Shown here piece after piece: positions 9,218-16,509 of a stretch of 36,558 nucleotides of DNA. Each line of letters starts with the position of its first letter. Positions within the stretch are counted from its first letter, which is position 1. The position numbers and the translations under genes are program-made. The stretch comes from an uncultured Mycoplasmatota bacterium (GTDB lineage: Bacteria > Bacillota_I > Bacilli_A > RF39 > UBA660): assembly GCA_947574215.1 (NCBI GenBank), contig CANPIX010000010.1, forward strand, positions 1 through 36,558, read 5' to 3'. Below the pieces are notes generated by a model. It was not told the origin of the DNA, did not search any database, and was given only the letters and a program-made list of their open reading frames with translations.

Positions 9218-9571
9218 TTAATTATATCCTTTTGATTTATAATTTTTACAACTTATATAACCATTATATTCAAAAACCGCGTTTTTCTTTTTTATTGTGG
9301 CATAGCCATCACAATTTTCACCATTTATCTCCAAAGAATCTAAATACCCATTTTCTTTTAAAGTTTCTGCTGTTACTTTCAGTTCTTGATTATCGGTTGG
9401 ATATAAAAACTTGGCATCAACATATTTCTTTTCTGCCGTAACTAACTTCTGTTCTAAAGCTTTATAATCTTTAGATTTATTTTTATACACGAATCCAAAA
9501 GTAGTTAATAGCACAAAAATCCCGATAACTATAACTCCCCATACGCCATAAATTCTTTTCATCTTATTCAT
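9218..9571 (-). CDS. Small membrane-anchored pilin-like protein
   Basis: The 117-residue product has an N-terminal membrane segment (about 9-25), a helical linker and a C-terminal domain with two cysteines (NCDGYATI ... GYISCKNY). I recognise no named family. Its C-terminal part aligns by eye with the gene just upstream: both show leucine-rich helix, acidic turn, C-x-GY, a basic strand, then (F/Y)(L/I)xCxxYK(T/S). The start is the ATG at 9571, preceded by GGGAG inside the end of the upstream gene, which it overlaps by eight bases; the ORF-track start is a later extension into that gene. Unlike its neighbour it lacks a GW-type N-terminal motif. Pseudopilin-like is inference only. Confidence 0.65.
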   Translation of the reverse strand: MNKMKRIYGVWGVIVIGIFVLLTTFGFVYKNKSKDYKALEQKLVTAEKKYVDAKFLYPTDNQELKVTAETLKENGYLDSLEINGENCDGYATIKKKNAVFEYNGYISCKNYKSKGYN

Positions 9572-9998
9572 AAACGTCTCCCATTCTCCAATCTTGAAAG
9601 TCTTTTGTCTTATATTTTTCACACTGCAAAAAAGCTTCTGTAATTAGTGACTTTTCCTCGTTTCTTTTAACTAAAACATAACCTTTACAAATATCATTTT
9701 CAGTAGTTACAAAATCACTTTCCTCTAATAATTTATATTGAATAAAACGGTCACTTACTATCGTCAAAGTTCCTGTACCTATTTCATTTTTATAATACTT
9801 TTCCAAATATTCTACAGTAGCTTTTTTCAAATTCCGTTCAATGGTTGCATAGGTTACTTTTCCAGTAACACTTTCTTTAAAAGACTCTCCGAACTCTCTC
9901 ATCAATTGAGAACTATAGAAAAAAATAAAAAATAAAGCGATTAATAAAATAGAACTGCATAATAACATTTGATTTAAACTCCACCCATGTTTATTCAT
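9564..9998 (-). CDS. Pilin-like exported protein with degenerate type IV prepilin N-terminus
   Basis: The 144-residue product begins MNKHGWSLNQMLLCSS, followed by a strongly hydrophobic helix to about residue 26. A short basic leader ending in Gly, then an aromatic residue and S-L, resembles the class III prepilin cleavage site (G|FTLxE), but the residue corresponding to Glu5 is Gln. The soluble part ends in a two-cysteine domain (ICKGYVLV ... FLQCEKYK) shared with the next gene. The start is the ATG at 9998 with GGTGAT ten bases upstream; the ORF-track TTG lies almost on a GAGGG. No pilus ATPase or prepilin peptidase is in the window, so pilus membership is speculative. Confidence 0.65.
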   Translation of the reverse strand: MNKHGWSLNQMLLCSSILLIALFFIFFYSSQLMREFGESFKESVTGKVTYATIERNLKKATVEYLEKYYKNEIGTGTLTIVSDRFIQYKLLEESDFVTTENDICKGYVLVKRNEEKSLITEAFLQCEKYKTKDFQDWRMGDVYE

Positions 9999-10055
9999 TA
10001 TAATAAAATCACCAACCAACCCTCTAAAATATAATATATTTGTAGAAGAAAAAAA

Positions 10056-10316
10056 TTATTCACATTGCCTTTCTTTTATAATAAATGGCCCAAATTCTGT
10101 TGCTTTTAAACACTCACGATTATAGCGAATCATTTTATATCCTAATCCATTGCAAATAGAATTAGACCCATCCTCATAGGTATTCGTTTCTTTAGATAAA
10201 CAGAACAAAGGATCCTGATTGTTTCTTACTCTAAAATAATCCACAAAAACCAAAACAATCCACAAAAATAAAATCAGTAAAATCAAAATTTTAAATACCA
10301 TTTTCATTTTTTTCAT
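10056..10316 (-). CDS. Small cysteine-rich membrane-anchored protein
   Basis: An 86-residue protein with one N-terminal membrane segment (about 8-27), then an outer part with four cysteines (PLFCLSK, SNSICNGLGY, NRECLKA, ERQCE) and an EFGPF motif. Similar small proteins occur widely as hypotheticals in Firmicutes, to my recollection; the function is unknown. AGGAGG lies eight bases before the ATG at 10316, which makes the gene convincing despite its size. It is separated by about 57 bases from the pilin-like pair and follows the rplL terminator, so it probably starts a separate unit. Confidence 0.75.
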   Translation of the reverse strand: MKKMKMVFKILILLILFLWIVLVFVDYFRVRNNQDPLFCLSKETNTYEDGSNSICNGLGYKMIRYNRECLKATEFGPFIIKERQCE

Positions 10317-10378
10317 ATATTTTTCCTCCTAGTATTTCTATATTACATTATAAAATAGATTAATAACTTTTACAAGCA

Positions 10379-10407
10379 CGAAAAAAGAGTAGTTTTTTAC
10401 TACTCTT
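10379..10407 (-). terminator. Strong terminator after rplL
   Basis: On the minus strand AAGAGTAGT, a five-base A loop and ACTACTCTT form a perfect nine-pair stem followed by TTTTTTCG. This closes the rplJ-rplL transcript where most bacteria continue into rpoB. Confidence 0.92.
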
Positions 10408-10414
10408 CAAACAA

Positions 10415-10786
10415 TTAAGCAAGTTCGATTTCTGCTCCAGCTTCTTCAAGTTGTGCTTTAATTTGATTTGCTTCATCGCTAGGAACGTTTTCTTTAATGT
10501 TTCCACCATTGTCAGCAAGTGCTTTTGCTTCAACCAATCCTAGACCAGTAATTTCTTTTAATAATTTAATAACAGCAATTTTATTTCCTCCAGCATTTTT
10601 AAGAACAACTGTTTTAGATGCAGAACCAGCATCTTCTTGAGCCCCAGCAACTGGTGCAGCAGCAACTGCAACTGCGCTTGGATCTACTCCAAATTCTTCT
10701 TTCATTCCGTCAACTAATTCTTTTACTTCAAGAATTGTCATTTCTTTTAAAGCACTAATAAAATCTTCTTTTGTTAATTTAGCCAT
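10415..10786 (-). CDS. rplL: 50S ribosomal protein L7/L12
   Basis: L7/L12 forms the flexible ribosomal stalk that recruits translation GTPases. The 123-residue protein has the N-terminal dimerisation helices, an Ala-rich hinge (AVAVAAAPVAGA) and the conserved C-terminal domain with KIAVIKLLKEITGLGLVEAKALAD. AGGAGG precedes the ATG, 16 bases after rplJ. It ends in a terminator instead of leading to rpoB. Confidence 0.98.
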   Translation of the reverse strand: MAKLTKEDFISALKEMTILEVKELVDGMKEEFGVDPSAVAVAAAPVAGAQEDAGSASKTVVLKNAGGNKIAVIKLLKEITGLGLVEAKALADNGGNIKENVPSDEANQIKAQLEEAGAEIELA

Positions 10787-10802
10787 TTTTCATTCCTCCT
10801 AA

Positions 10803-11300
10803 TTAATTATTTTCTTCCAATTGTTCAACATATAAGTTTAAACCTATTGCTAAATCTCTAACGTATTGCATCATACCACCAGCAAGCATTGTAAGCAATC
10901 CTTCTCTTGATGGAATATTTGCATATTCACGAATGGTATCGATAGTAGCTATATCTCCACTAATAATACCAACACGTATATCAAGTTTATCATTATTACG
11001 AGCAAAATCTGCGATAACCTTGATTGGCTCTAGTAAATTTTTACCAAACAAAATAGCATTTGGTCCTTCTAGAAATCCTTCTAAATTAAGTTTCAAATCG
11101 TCCAAAGCTCTTTTAAGTAATGTATTTTTGTACACTTTTACTTCAGCGTTTGTCTCTCTTAATTTTATTCTTAAATCACTTAAATCAGAAACGGTTAAGC
11201 CTTGGTATTGAAATAAAATAACAGATTCACTATTTTTAATTTTATCTGTAATCTCAGCTACAATTTCTTTTTTTTCATTAAGAACTTTTTGACTTGCCAT
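10803..11300 (-). CDS. rplJ: 50S ribosomal protein L10
   Basis: L10 anchors the L7/L12 dimers to 23S rRNA. The 165-residue protein has the typical N-terminal RNA-binding domain (VILFQYQGLTVSDLSDLR, KVYKNTLLKRAL) and the C-terminal helix that binds L12. The ATG follows AAGGAGG. An L10 leader lies directly upstream, so the L10-L12 complex probably controls this operon by attenuation. Confidence 0.97.
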   Translation of the reverse strand: MASQKVLNEKKEIVAEITDKIKNSESVILFQYQGLTVSDLSDLRIKLRETNAEVKVYKNTLLKRALDDLKLNLEGFLEGPNAILFGKNLLEPIKVIADFARNNDKLDIRVGIISGDIATIDTIREYANIPSREGLLTMLAGGMMQYVRDLAIGLNLYVEQLEENN

Positions 11301-11324
11301 AGAATCCTCCTTTTTTATAAATTA

Positions 11325-11446
11325 GAAAAGCTCTTTTCTATGAGGAAAAAGAGCTTATAAATTTTATAAGTATTCGTTTTCCCTCGGTAGGATTATTAAA
11401 AACCATTTGTTTCCCTACTGTCTTTGGTAAGCACGCTTTTCTATAT
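11325..11446 (-). promoter_or_regulatory. L10 ribosomal protein leader (rplJ attenuator)
   Basis: The minus-strand leader carries the sequence pattern of the known L10 leader: GTGCTTACCAAAGACAGTAGGG, then AATAATCCTACCGAGGG, with CAGTAGGG and CCTACCG able to pair. It is followed by AAGCTCTTTT / AAAAGAGCTT (11328-11356), a ten-pair hairpin with a T-rich tail that would act as the attenuator before the rplJ RBS. Binding by L10-L12 is known for this element in other Firmicutes; here it is inferred from sequence and position. Confidence 0.85.
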
Positions 11447-11448
11447 GT

Positions 11449-11477
11449 ATTATATTAAATGTTTCTTTAAATGTCAA
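11449..11477 (-). promoter_or_regulatory. Perfect-consensus promoter of rplJ-rplL
   Basis: TTGACA (11472-11477), exactly 17 bases, TATAAT (11449-11454). The -35 hexamer is inside the last codons of rplA (TTT GAC ATT TAA), so the coding end and the promoter are constrained together. Confidence 0.9.
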
Positions 11478-12165
11478 AAGAATTTTTGTCTAGTTTTATT
11501 CCAGGCCCCATTGTAGATGCAACAGTAATCGATTTGATAAATTTTCCTTTAACACTTGCTGGTTTTAATTTAGAAATAGTTGTAACTATATATTCTAAAT
11601 TTTCTTGTAATTTTGTTTCATCAAAAGAAACTTTCCCAACAACACTATGAACGTTTCCATAAGTATCTGTTTTAAAACTAACCATACCTTTTTTTACATC
11701 TTCAATAGCAGATACTACATTTGTAGTTACTGTATTTGTTTTTGGATTTGGCATTAAACCTTTAGGTCCTAAAATTTTACCAATTTTTCCAAGTTCTGGC
11801 ATCATATCTGGTGTAGCGATAATAACATCATACGCAAACCAATTTTCTTTTTGGATTTTTTCAATCATGTCCTTATCTCCAACATAATCTGCACCAGCAT
11901 TTTTGGCAGCTTCTGCTTGTGCACCCTTAGCAATTACTAAAATTTTCTTAGACTTCCCTGTACCATTTGGAAGTACAAAAGAGCCTCTAAGTTGTTGATC
12001 AGCCTTTTTGGGGTCAATATTTAATTTTATAGCTACATCTACTGTACTATCAAATTTCGTAATCGAAGTTTCTTTAACTAATTTTATTGCTTCTACAATT
12101 GTATATTCTTTATTTTTTTCTACGTTTTTAGAAGCTTCCACATATTTTTTTCCAAACTTCTTCAT
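11467..12165 (-). CDS. rplA: 50S ribosomal protein L1
   Basis: L1 builds the mobile stalk near the E site and can repress its own operon. The 232-residue protein has the family's usual length, with GKKYVEASKNV at the start and the signature KIGKILGPKGLMPNPK. AGGAGG precedes the ATG, 59 bases after rplK. Its last three codons and stop overlap the -35 of the rplJ promoter. Confidence 0.98.
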   Translation of the reverse strand: MKKFGKKYVEASKNVEKNKEYTIVEAIKLVKETSITKFDSTVDVAIKLNIDPKKADQQLRGSFVLPNGTGKSKKILVIAKGAQAEAAKNAGADYVGDKDMIEKIQKENWFAYDVIIATPDMMPELGKIGKILGPKGLMPNPKTNTVTTNVVSAIEDVKKGMVSFKTDTYGNVHSVVGKVSFDETKLQENLEYIVTTISKLKPASVKGKFIKSITVASTMGPGIKLDKNSFDI

Positions 12166-12224
12166 AATTTCCTCCTAACTGTGGTTTATTAGCGGATTCT
12201 TTTTTTAATATATATAACTATTTG

Positions 12225-12815
12225 TTACTCTTGATTTTCTGAATTTTCATCTGCAACAGGAACTTCTACATTTCCACTCGCAAGTTCTTGTGCTTCTGCT
12301 TCCATTTCAGCTAATTCTTCATCACGTTTTGCCATTTCTGCTTCATGTACAGCGGCTTCTTTTGCTTGTTCTTGCAATTCTGCATCGTTTACACCTTTAA
12401 TCGCGATTCCCATATTTCTTGCAGTACCTTCTATAATATTCATTGCAGACTCTACATCATATGCATTTAAATCTGGCAATTTGGTTTCAGCAATACTTCT
12501 AAGTTCTTCTTTTGTAATCGTTGCAACAATTTCATTGGCACCTTTTTTACTTCCTTTTTGAATCTTAGCCGTTTTTTTAAGTAAAAATCCAGCAGGTGCA
12601 GTTTTTATAATAAAATCAAACGTTCTATCTTCATAAACTGATATTTCAACAGGAAGAACATCTCCCATTTTTTCGCGAGTTTGTTCATTGAATTTAGAAC
12701 AAAAATCTTGAATATTGATTCCAGCTGGTCCTAAACAGGTTCCAACGGGTGGAGCAGGTGTTGCTTTTCCCGCTTCAATTTGTAATTTTATTTTCTTTAC
12801 GACTTCTTTAGCCAC
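12225..12815 (-). CDS. rplK: 50S ribosomal protein L11 with acidic C-terminal extension
   Basis: L11 sits in the GTPase-associated centre. Residues 1-142 are a normal L11 ([17 protein letters not shown], then KIQKGS and EGTARNMGI). The further 54 residues are unusual: Glu- and Ala-rich, with a likely single helix ([20 protein letters not shown]) and a disordered acidic tail ending NSENQE. I set the start at the GTG at 12815 (VAKEVVKK), which has GGAGGTG six bases upstream; the ORF-track ATG lies within that RBS and would add five non-conserved residues. It is the first gene of rplK-rplA, with its own promoter and a candidate L1 site in the leader. Confidence 0.95.
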   Translation of the reverse strand: MAKEVVKKIKLQIEAGKATPAPPVGTCLGPAGINIQDFCSKFNEQTREKMGDVLPVEISVYEDRTFDFIIKTAPAGFLLKKTAKIQKGSKKGANEIVATITKEELRSIAETKLPDLNAYDVESAMNIIEGTARNMGIAIKGVNDAELQEQAKEAAVHEAEMAKRDEELAEMEAEAQELASGNVEVPVADENSENQE

Positions 12816-12856
12816 GAAAAACACCTCCATTTAAAATTTATTTTTCGTTCAGTGGT

Positions 12857-12885
12857 AGTGGGCAAATCCGCATTTCCCTCCCACT
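12857..12885 (-). promoter_or_regulatory. Candidate L1 autoregulatory site in the rplK leader
   Basis: The minus strand reads AGTGGG-AGGG-AAAT-GCGG-ATTT-G-CCCACT: two helices separated by an asymmetric internal loop, the general form of L1 target sites in 23S rRNA and L11-operon leaders. No T run follows. Recognition by L1 is inferred from position and form. Confidence 0.5.
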
Positions 12886-12924
12886 TAACAACAATCTAAT
12901 ATAACATATGCGATTGCAATTAAG

Positions 12925-12953
12925 ATAATAGCACAAAAAAATACCGTTTACAA
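12925..12953 (-). promoter_or_regulatory. Promoter of rplK-rplA
   Basis: TTGTAA (12948-12953), 17 bases, then TATTAT (12925-12930) preceded by TGC, an extended -10. It separates rplK-rplA from the gene upstream. Confidence 0.65.
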
Positions 12954-12966
12954 CTCTTTTTCTGTT

Positions 12967-13881
12967 TTATCTAATTAATCTTAACACTTTTTCATGTTGC
13001 CATTTATAATTATCAGTTCTATCTTTGATTTCCTCTCTTGATACCTTTCCAAACTTAAAATAACCTTTTTTATCTTTCTCATACAAAAAAATTTCTAAAT
13101 CACAATACGTACTCACGATAACTTCCATAAACTTATTTCTTTGCTTATTGTAAACAGTAGAATGTTTTCTATAAATTTTTAAATCATCCAAAAAAAATAC
13201 TAACATCTTATTTAAGAATTTAGACCCCGTAAAAAAATCAATGTTTGGTCTTTCAATGTTGATAATTAACGTTACCACTTCAAATACTCTTTCTATTAAT
13301 TTCGAATCATTTTCATAAGAAACCGAATAAATCTCTTTTTTTATCATATCTAAAACTTCATCCGTATAAATTCCTTTGTAATATTTCAATTTTTTATCAA
13401 TTTCCAACATTGCTTTTTGTTCTCCACATAAAAAATATAAATTTAAGTTTCGTAATAAACGCTTGAAAATAGAAGTCTCATAAAAGTTACATAGTTGCAA
13501 GCCAAACTTTATATTTACAATATCTTCAAAGCCAGTAGTTATATCCGCTATGTATACTTTTTTTCCAATATAAATTAAAACATAGGCATGCCAAAAATTA
13601 TCTAGTTCTACATATTCTGCCGAAATACCAAAAGCTTTTAACAGCGCTTCAAACATTTTTGCCCACGAGGCACAAACGAAACGAAAACTTTGCACATCAT
13701 AAATATTTATTTTTTCATTGAAAATTTTTCTTTGTTTTTTTCCACCAGAACGATAGGTAAAAAAGGTTTTATTGTACTTAAAAATTTCTCCTGTTCTAAT
13801 ATATAAAAACCTAGCAATCGTTAATTCATCTGTTAAATTTAATAATTCTTTTTCCTCATACAATTTTTTCAATAAATTCAT
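12967..13881 (-). CDS. Transglutaminase-like (papain-fold) protein inserted between nusG and rplK
   Basis: The 304-residue product has a plausible Cys-His-Asp triad in transglutaminase order. Numbered from the ATG at 13881 these are C70 (RFVCASWAKM), H98 (NFWHAYVLI) and D113 (VYIADITTG). The Cys starts a helix, followed by the AFGISAEYV strand and the His strand, as in the transglutaminase core. The remaining C-terminal half is charged and helical with no recognised domain. No signal peptide is seen, so it is probably cytoplasmic. The ATG has AGAGG eight bases upstream; the ORF-track TTG start is inside the nusG terminator. It could be a protease, amidase or an inactive fold member. Such a gene is not part of the usual superoperon. 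Confidence 0.6.
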   Translation of the reverse strand: MNLLKKLYEEKELLNLTDELTIARFLYIRTGEIFKYNKTFFTYRSGGKKQRKIFNEKINIYDVQSFRFVCASWAKMFEALLKAFGISAEYVELDNFWHAYVLIYIGKKVYIADITTGFEDIVNIKFGLQLCNFYETSIFKRLLRNLNLYFLCGEQKAMLEIDKKLKYYKGIYTDEVLDMIKKEIYSVSYENDSKLIERVFEVVTLIINIERPNIDFFTGSKFLNKMLVFFLDDLKIYRKHSTVYNKQRNKFMEVIVSTYCDLEIFLYEKDKKGYFKFGKVSREEIKDRTDNYKWQHEKVLRLIR

Positions 13882-13907
13882 ACCTTTTTCCTCTTTTTTA
13901 GAGCAGT

Positions 13908-13931
13908 AAAAAAATTGCAAAATTGCAATTT
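13908..13931 (-). terminator. Weak terminator overlapping the nusG stop
   Basis: On the minus strand AAATTGC, six bases, GCAATTT, then TTTT. The stem is AU-rich, so it may be leaky and allow some readthrough into the transglutaminase-like gene. Confidence 0.5.
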
Positions 13932-14463
13932 AAGCTTTACTAACTTGAAATAGTTCCACCTCTACTGGAGTTTCTTGACCAAACAAATCAATTAGAACAT
14001 TTAATTTGTTATTTTCAGTATCAATAGTGTCAATTGTCCCTATCATACCTTTAAATGGACCATCGATAACATTTACTTTATCTCCCACTTTTAATTCAGA
14101 TTCCACATCTACTCGAGACATTCCCATATTTACTAAAATACGATCAATTTCTTGCGGAGGAAGAGGAGTTGGCTTTGCACCTTTACCTGAAGACCCTATA
14201 AAGCCTGTAACCCCTGGGGTATTACGTACCGCATACCATGCTTCATCACTCATAATCATTTCAACAAAAACGTATCCAGGAAACATTTTTTTTACTTTCT
14301 CTTTTTTTACTCCATCTTTTAATTCAACTTCCGTAGTCGTTGGAATAATTACACGAAAAATGTTTTCTTGCATATCCATAGATTCTGTACGTGCTTCCAA
14401 TTTTTCTTTTACATTATCTTCATGTCCTACATAAGTTGTAATAACATACCATAACTTATCCAT
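13930..14463 (-). CDS. nusG: Transcription termination/antitermination factor NusG
   Basis: NusG binds RNA polymerase and affects pausing and termination. The 177-residue protein has the NGN domain (KLWYVITTYVGHEDNVKEKLE, MFPGYVFVEM, VRNTPGVTGFIG) and a C-terminal KOW motif (VGDKVNVIDGPFKGMIGTI). The ATG overlaps the secE stop (TAATG), so translation is probably coupled. A weak terminator follows immediately. Confidence 0.97.
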   Translation of the reverse strand: MDKLWYVITTYVGHEDNVKEKLEARTESMDMQENIFRVIIPTTTEVELKDGVKKEKVKKMFPGYVFVEMIMSDEAWYAVRNTPGVTGFIGSSGKGAKPTPLPPQEIDRILVNMGMSRVDVESELKVGDKVNVIDGPFKGMIGTIDTIDTENNKLNVLIDLFGQETPVEVELFQVSKA

Positions 14464-14675
14464 TAATTAAACACATCCTTTACAACGGATAACCCTAAAT
14501 TTAAAATTTGAAAGAAAGCAACAACGACAATACAAAACACTAATGTCGCCATAGAATATTTAAAAACTTCCTTTTTACTAGGCCAAGTCACTTTTTTTAA
14601 TTCTAAACGAATTCCTTTAAAAAATCCTTCTTTTTTCTTTTTGATGTTTTTCTTCTTTTCTTTTTTCTTTGGCAT
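14463..14675 (-). CDS. secE: Preprotein translocase subunit SecE
   Basis: SecE clamps the SecY channel. The 70-residue protein is the single-spanning Firmicute form: a lysine-rich start, then GIRLELKKVTWPSKKEV, the amphipathic helix signature, and one membrane helix. AAAGGAG lies ten bases before the ATG. It overlaps nusG. No rpmG is seen between sigH and secE, although many Bacilli have one there. Confidence 0.95.
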   Translation of the reverse strand: MPKKKEKKKNIKKKKEGFFKGIRLELKKVTWPSKKEVFKYSMATLVFCIVVVAFFQILNLGLSVVKDVFN

Positions 14676-14729
14676 TTGTCAAAAACTCCTTTTTTCCAAA
14701 TAAAAAACACTTTCGTGTCTGTTAAACTT

Positions 14730-14758
14730 AATTTAGCATATATGCTTATAAAAATCAA
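14730..14758 (-). promoter_or_regulatory. Promoter of secE-nusG
   Basis: TTGATT (14753-14758), 17 bases, TAAATT (14730-14735) with TGC before the -10. A small ACAC-GAAA-GTGT hairpin followed by six T sits in the leader and could attenuate. The remainder of the 200-base sigH-secE gap is plain AT-rich sequence. Confidence 0.65.
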
Positions 14759-14875
14759 TATGTTTTTAATTGCTCATTTATGATTTTTAAAAATGTTTAC
14801 TAAATTTTATATTTTATATTTTTCAATTTTTATAAAAAACGAACTCCAATTATTATTTAAAAAAGCAAAGAAATA

Positions 14876-15499
14876 TTAAACGGCTTCTCTATTTGCTAAA
14901 ATACTTTTAATTTTATTTTTTATTCTTTGAATGGTATTATCTATTTGTTTCGATGTTTTTCCTAAAATGTCTGCAATTTCATGATAAGACAATCCTGTAA
15001 TTAACAATTTATACACTTCATATTCACTGGCAGACAAAGCTTTTTCAATAAATTCCAATAATTCATCAAATTCTTCATCTTTTGTAATATGGGTTAATGG
15101 ATCGTTTTCGTTATTATCACTAATCACTTCTTTTAATGGAATGTTGTATTCTTCATATACATGGTCTAAAGATAAACTTTCCAACAATACTCGATTTTTA
15201 ATACGACTTGCTTTTCGTATAGCATTTTGTAATCTTCTATCTACACACAAAGTAATAAAAGTAGCTATAGAAGAATTTTTATCTTCTTGAAAAGATTTCA
15301 AAGCATCGGAAAAACCAACCAAAGCTTCTTGATACAAATCTTTATATTCGAATCCATATTTCATAGCAGAATATGCATATTTTTTTATAACAATATCTAT
15401 AATATATTTATATTTTATAAACAATACATCTTTAACATCTTCATCCGCCTCACATAATAAAGAAAACAATTCGCTATCTGAATATTCTTCGTAGTTCAC
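14876..15499 (-). CDS. sigH: RNA polymerase sigma factor, SigH-like
   Basis: A 207-residue sigma-70 family protein. Region 2 includes GFEYKDLYQEALVGFSDALKSF and the following ATFITLCVDRRLQNAIRKA, the core-binding and -10 recognition parts. Region 4 is LSASEYEVYKLLITGLSYHEIADILGKTSKQIDNTIQRIK, a clear helix-turn-helix. Length and position (between rlmB and secE) match SigH of Bacillus, the early stationary-phase and competence/sporulation sigma. It lies 11 bases after rlmB, so it is cotranscribed with it. Orthology rests on position and region pattern; the regulon here is unknown. Confidence 0.85.
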   Translation of the reverse strand: MNYEEYSDSELFSLLCEADEDVKDVLFIKYKYIIDIVIKKYAYSAMKYGFEYKDLYQEALVGFSDALKSFQEDKNSSIATFITLCVDRRLQNAIRKASRIKNRVLLESLSLDHVYEEYNIPLKEVISDNNENDPLTHITKDEEFDELLEFIEKALSASEYEVYKLLITGLSYHEIADILGKTSKQIDNTIQRIKNKIKSILANREAV

Positions 15500-15510
15500 T
15501 AAAAACCTCC

Positions 15511-16182
15511 TTATTTCATATTAAAAATTAAGACGCCTGCAGCGACGCTAGCATTTAAACTATTAACCTTGCCACGCATAGGAATACTTACCTTTACATC
15601 ACTAACGTTTTCTACTACATTGCTAACCCCTTTTCCCTCATTTCCAATAACCAAAACTTTTTTATCAGCATAATCAATTGTTTGGTAATCTTCACCATCC
15701 ATAAAAGCCGCATAAACAAAATAATTTTCTTTTTGTAACTTTCTTAAAGCTTCACATAAATTATTTACTAAAATAATTTTTACACGATCAATTGCTCCAA
15801 CACTTGTTTTCATGACAATATCATTAACTCGTACACTTCTATCTTTAGGAATTAAAATTGATTTTACACCTGCAGCTTCACAGGTACGAATAATGGCACC
15901 AAAATTATGAACATCTTCAATATGATCTAAAGCTACAATAAAAGATTCTCCCATTATACTGTCAAAAGACGCATACTCAAAAGAATCCATATCAATTACA
16001 ACTCCCTGATGATTCTTATCTACCATTTTATCCAATTGGTGTTTTGGACGATAAAAATAGCGAATATGATGCTTTTCTAAATAAGAAATAATTTCTTTAT
16101 CTCGAAAATTATCATTCAAATAAACTCTTCTAATTTTTTTAGGTTCCACGTCTTTTAAAACATTTTTACCATATACTAACAT
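15511..16182 (-). CDS. rlmB: 23S rRNA 2'-O-ribose methyltransferase, RlmB/TrmH family
   Basis: A SPOUT-class methyltransferase of 223 residues. An N-terminal substrate-binding part (VYGKNVLKDV) is followed by the knot domain with DHIEDVHNFGAIIRTCEA, VIGNEGKGVS and SIPMRGKVNSLNASVAAGVLIF, the three SpoU motifs. Bacterial RlmB methylates a guanosine in domain V of 23S rRNA. GGAGGGG precedes the ATG and an extended -10 (TGATATAAT) lies just upstream. The neighbour order rlmB-sigH-secE is conserved in Bacilli. Confidence 0.92.
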   Translation of the reverse strand: MLVYGKNVLKDVEPKKIRRVYLNDNFRDKEIISYLEKHHIRYFYRPKHQLDKMVDKNHQGVVIDMDSFEYASFDSIMGESFIVALDHIEDVHNFGAIIRTCEAAGVKSILIPKDRSVRVNDIVMKTSVGAIDRVKIILVNNLCEALRKLQKENYFVYAAFMDGEDYQTIDYADKKVLVIGNEGKGVSNVVENVSDVKVSIPMRGKVNSLNASVAAGVLIFNMK

Positions 16183-16206
16183 TATTTCCCCTCCAATTTG
16201 CTAAGT

Positions 16207-16215
16207 ATTATATCA
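16207..16215 (-). promoter_or_regulatory. Extended -10 promoter of rlmB-sigH
   Basis: TGATATAAT on the minus strand, 25 bases before the rlmB ATG; no good -35 is visible. Just upstream, GATAATTT and AAATTATT can pair ahead of TTTCTTTTTT and may terminate the 72-codon gene. Confidence 0.5.
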
Positions 16216-16257
16216 TATTTAAGAAATAAAAAAGAAATAATTTATCGATAGACAAAA

Positions 16258-16476
16258 TTATCTCTCAAAAGTATGTCTAGTTGATTTTGATTTCGTTATA
16301 TTATAGTCTTTTATAAGTTTCCTAGTATACGAATGTTGCTTATTAGAATTTGCTTTTCCATAGATATAGTTATCATAGTTTTGATGAAGTGGTGTAAAAT
16401 TTTGCATGGCATACAATTCCATTGCAACCCTACATGCAAAAAAATTTTTAACATCTCTTATTTTATTGATTTTCAA
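16258..16476 (-). CDS. Small protein of unknown function with its own promoter
   Basis: A 72-codon ORF with a TTG start. AAAGGAGAG lies about ten bases upstream and a TTGACA-18-TAATAT promoter precedes it, so it looks transcribed and translated despite its size. The product is basic, with one cysteine in a short helical start (KNFFACRVAMELYAMQNF) and a Tyr/Asn/Lys-rich remainder (NYDNYIYGKAN, SYTRKLIKDYN). There is no membrane segment and no family I recognise. It is a single-gene unit between two terminator-like structures. The overlapping plus-strand ORFs have no such signals and look like shadows. Confidence 0.55.
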   Translation of the reverse strand: MKINKIRDVKNFFACRVAMELYAMQNFTPLHQNYDNYIYGKANSNKQHSYTRKLIKDYNITKSKSTRHTFER

Positions 16477-16509
16477 AATTACATTCTCTCCTTTTTTAAA
16501 CGTATATTT

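Noticed and set aside
14006-14434. Plus-strand ORF of 142 codons opposite nusG
   Set aside because: Antisense shadow of nusG; the translation is Ser/Thr/Ile-rich and has no RBS.
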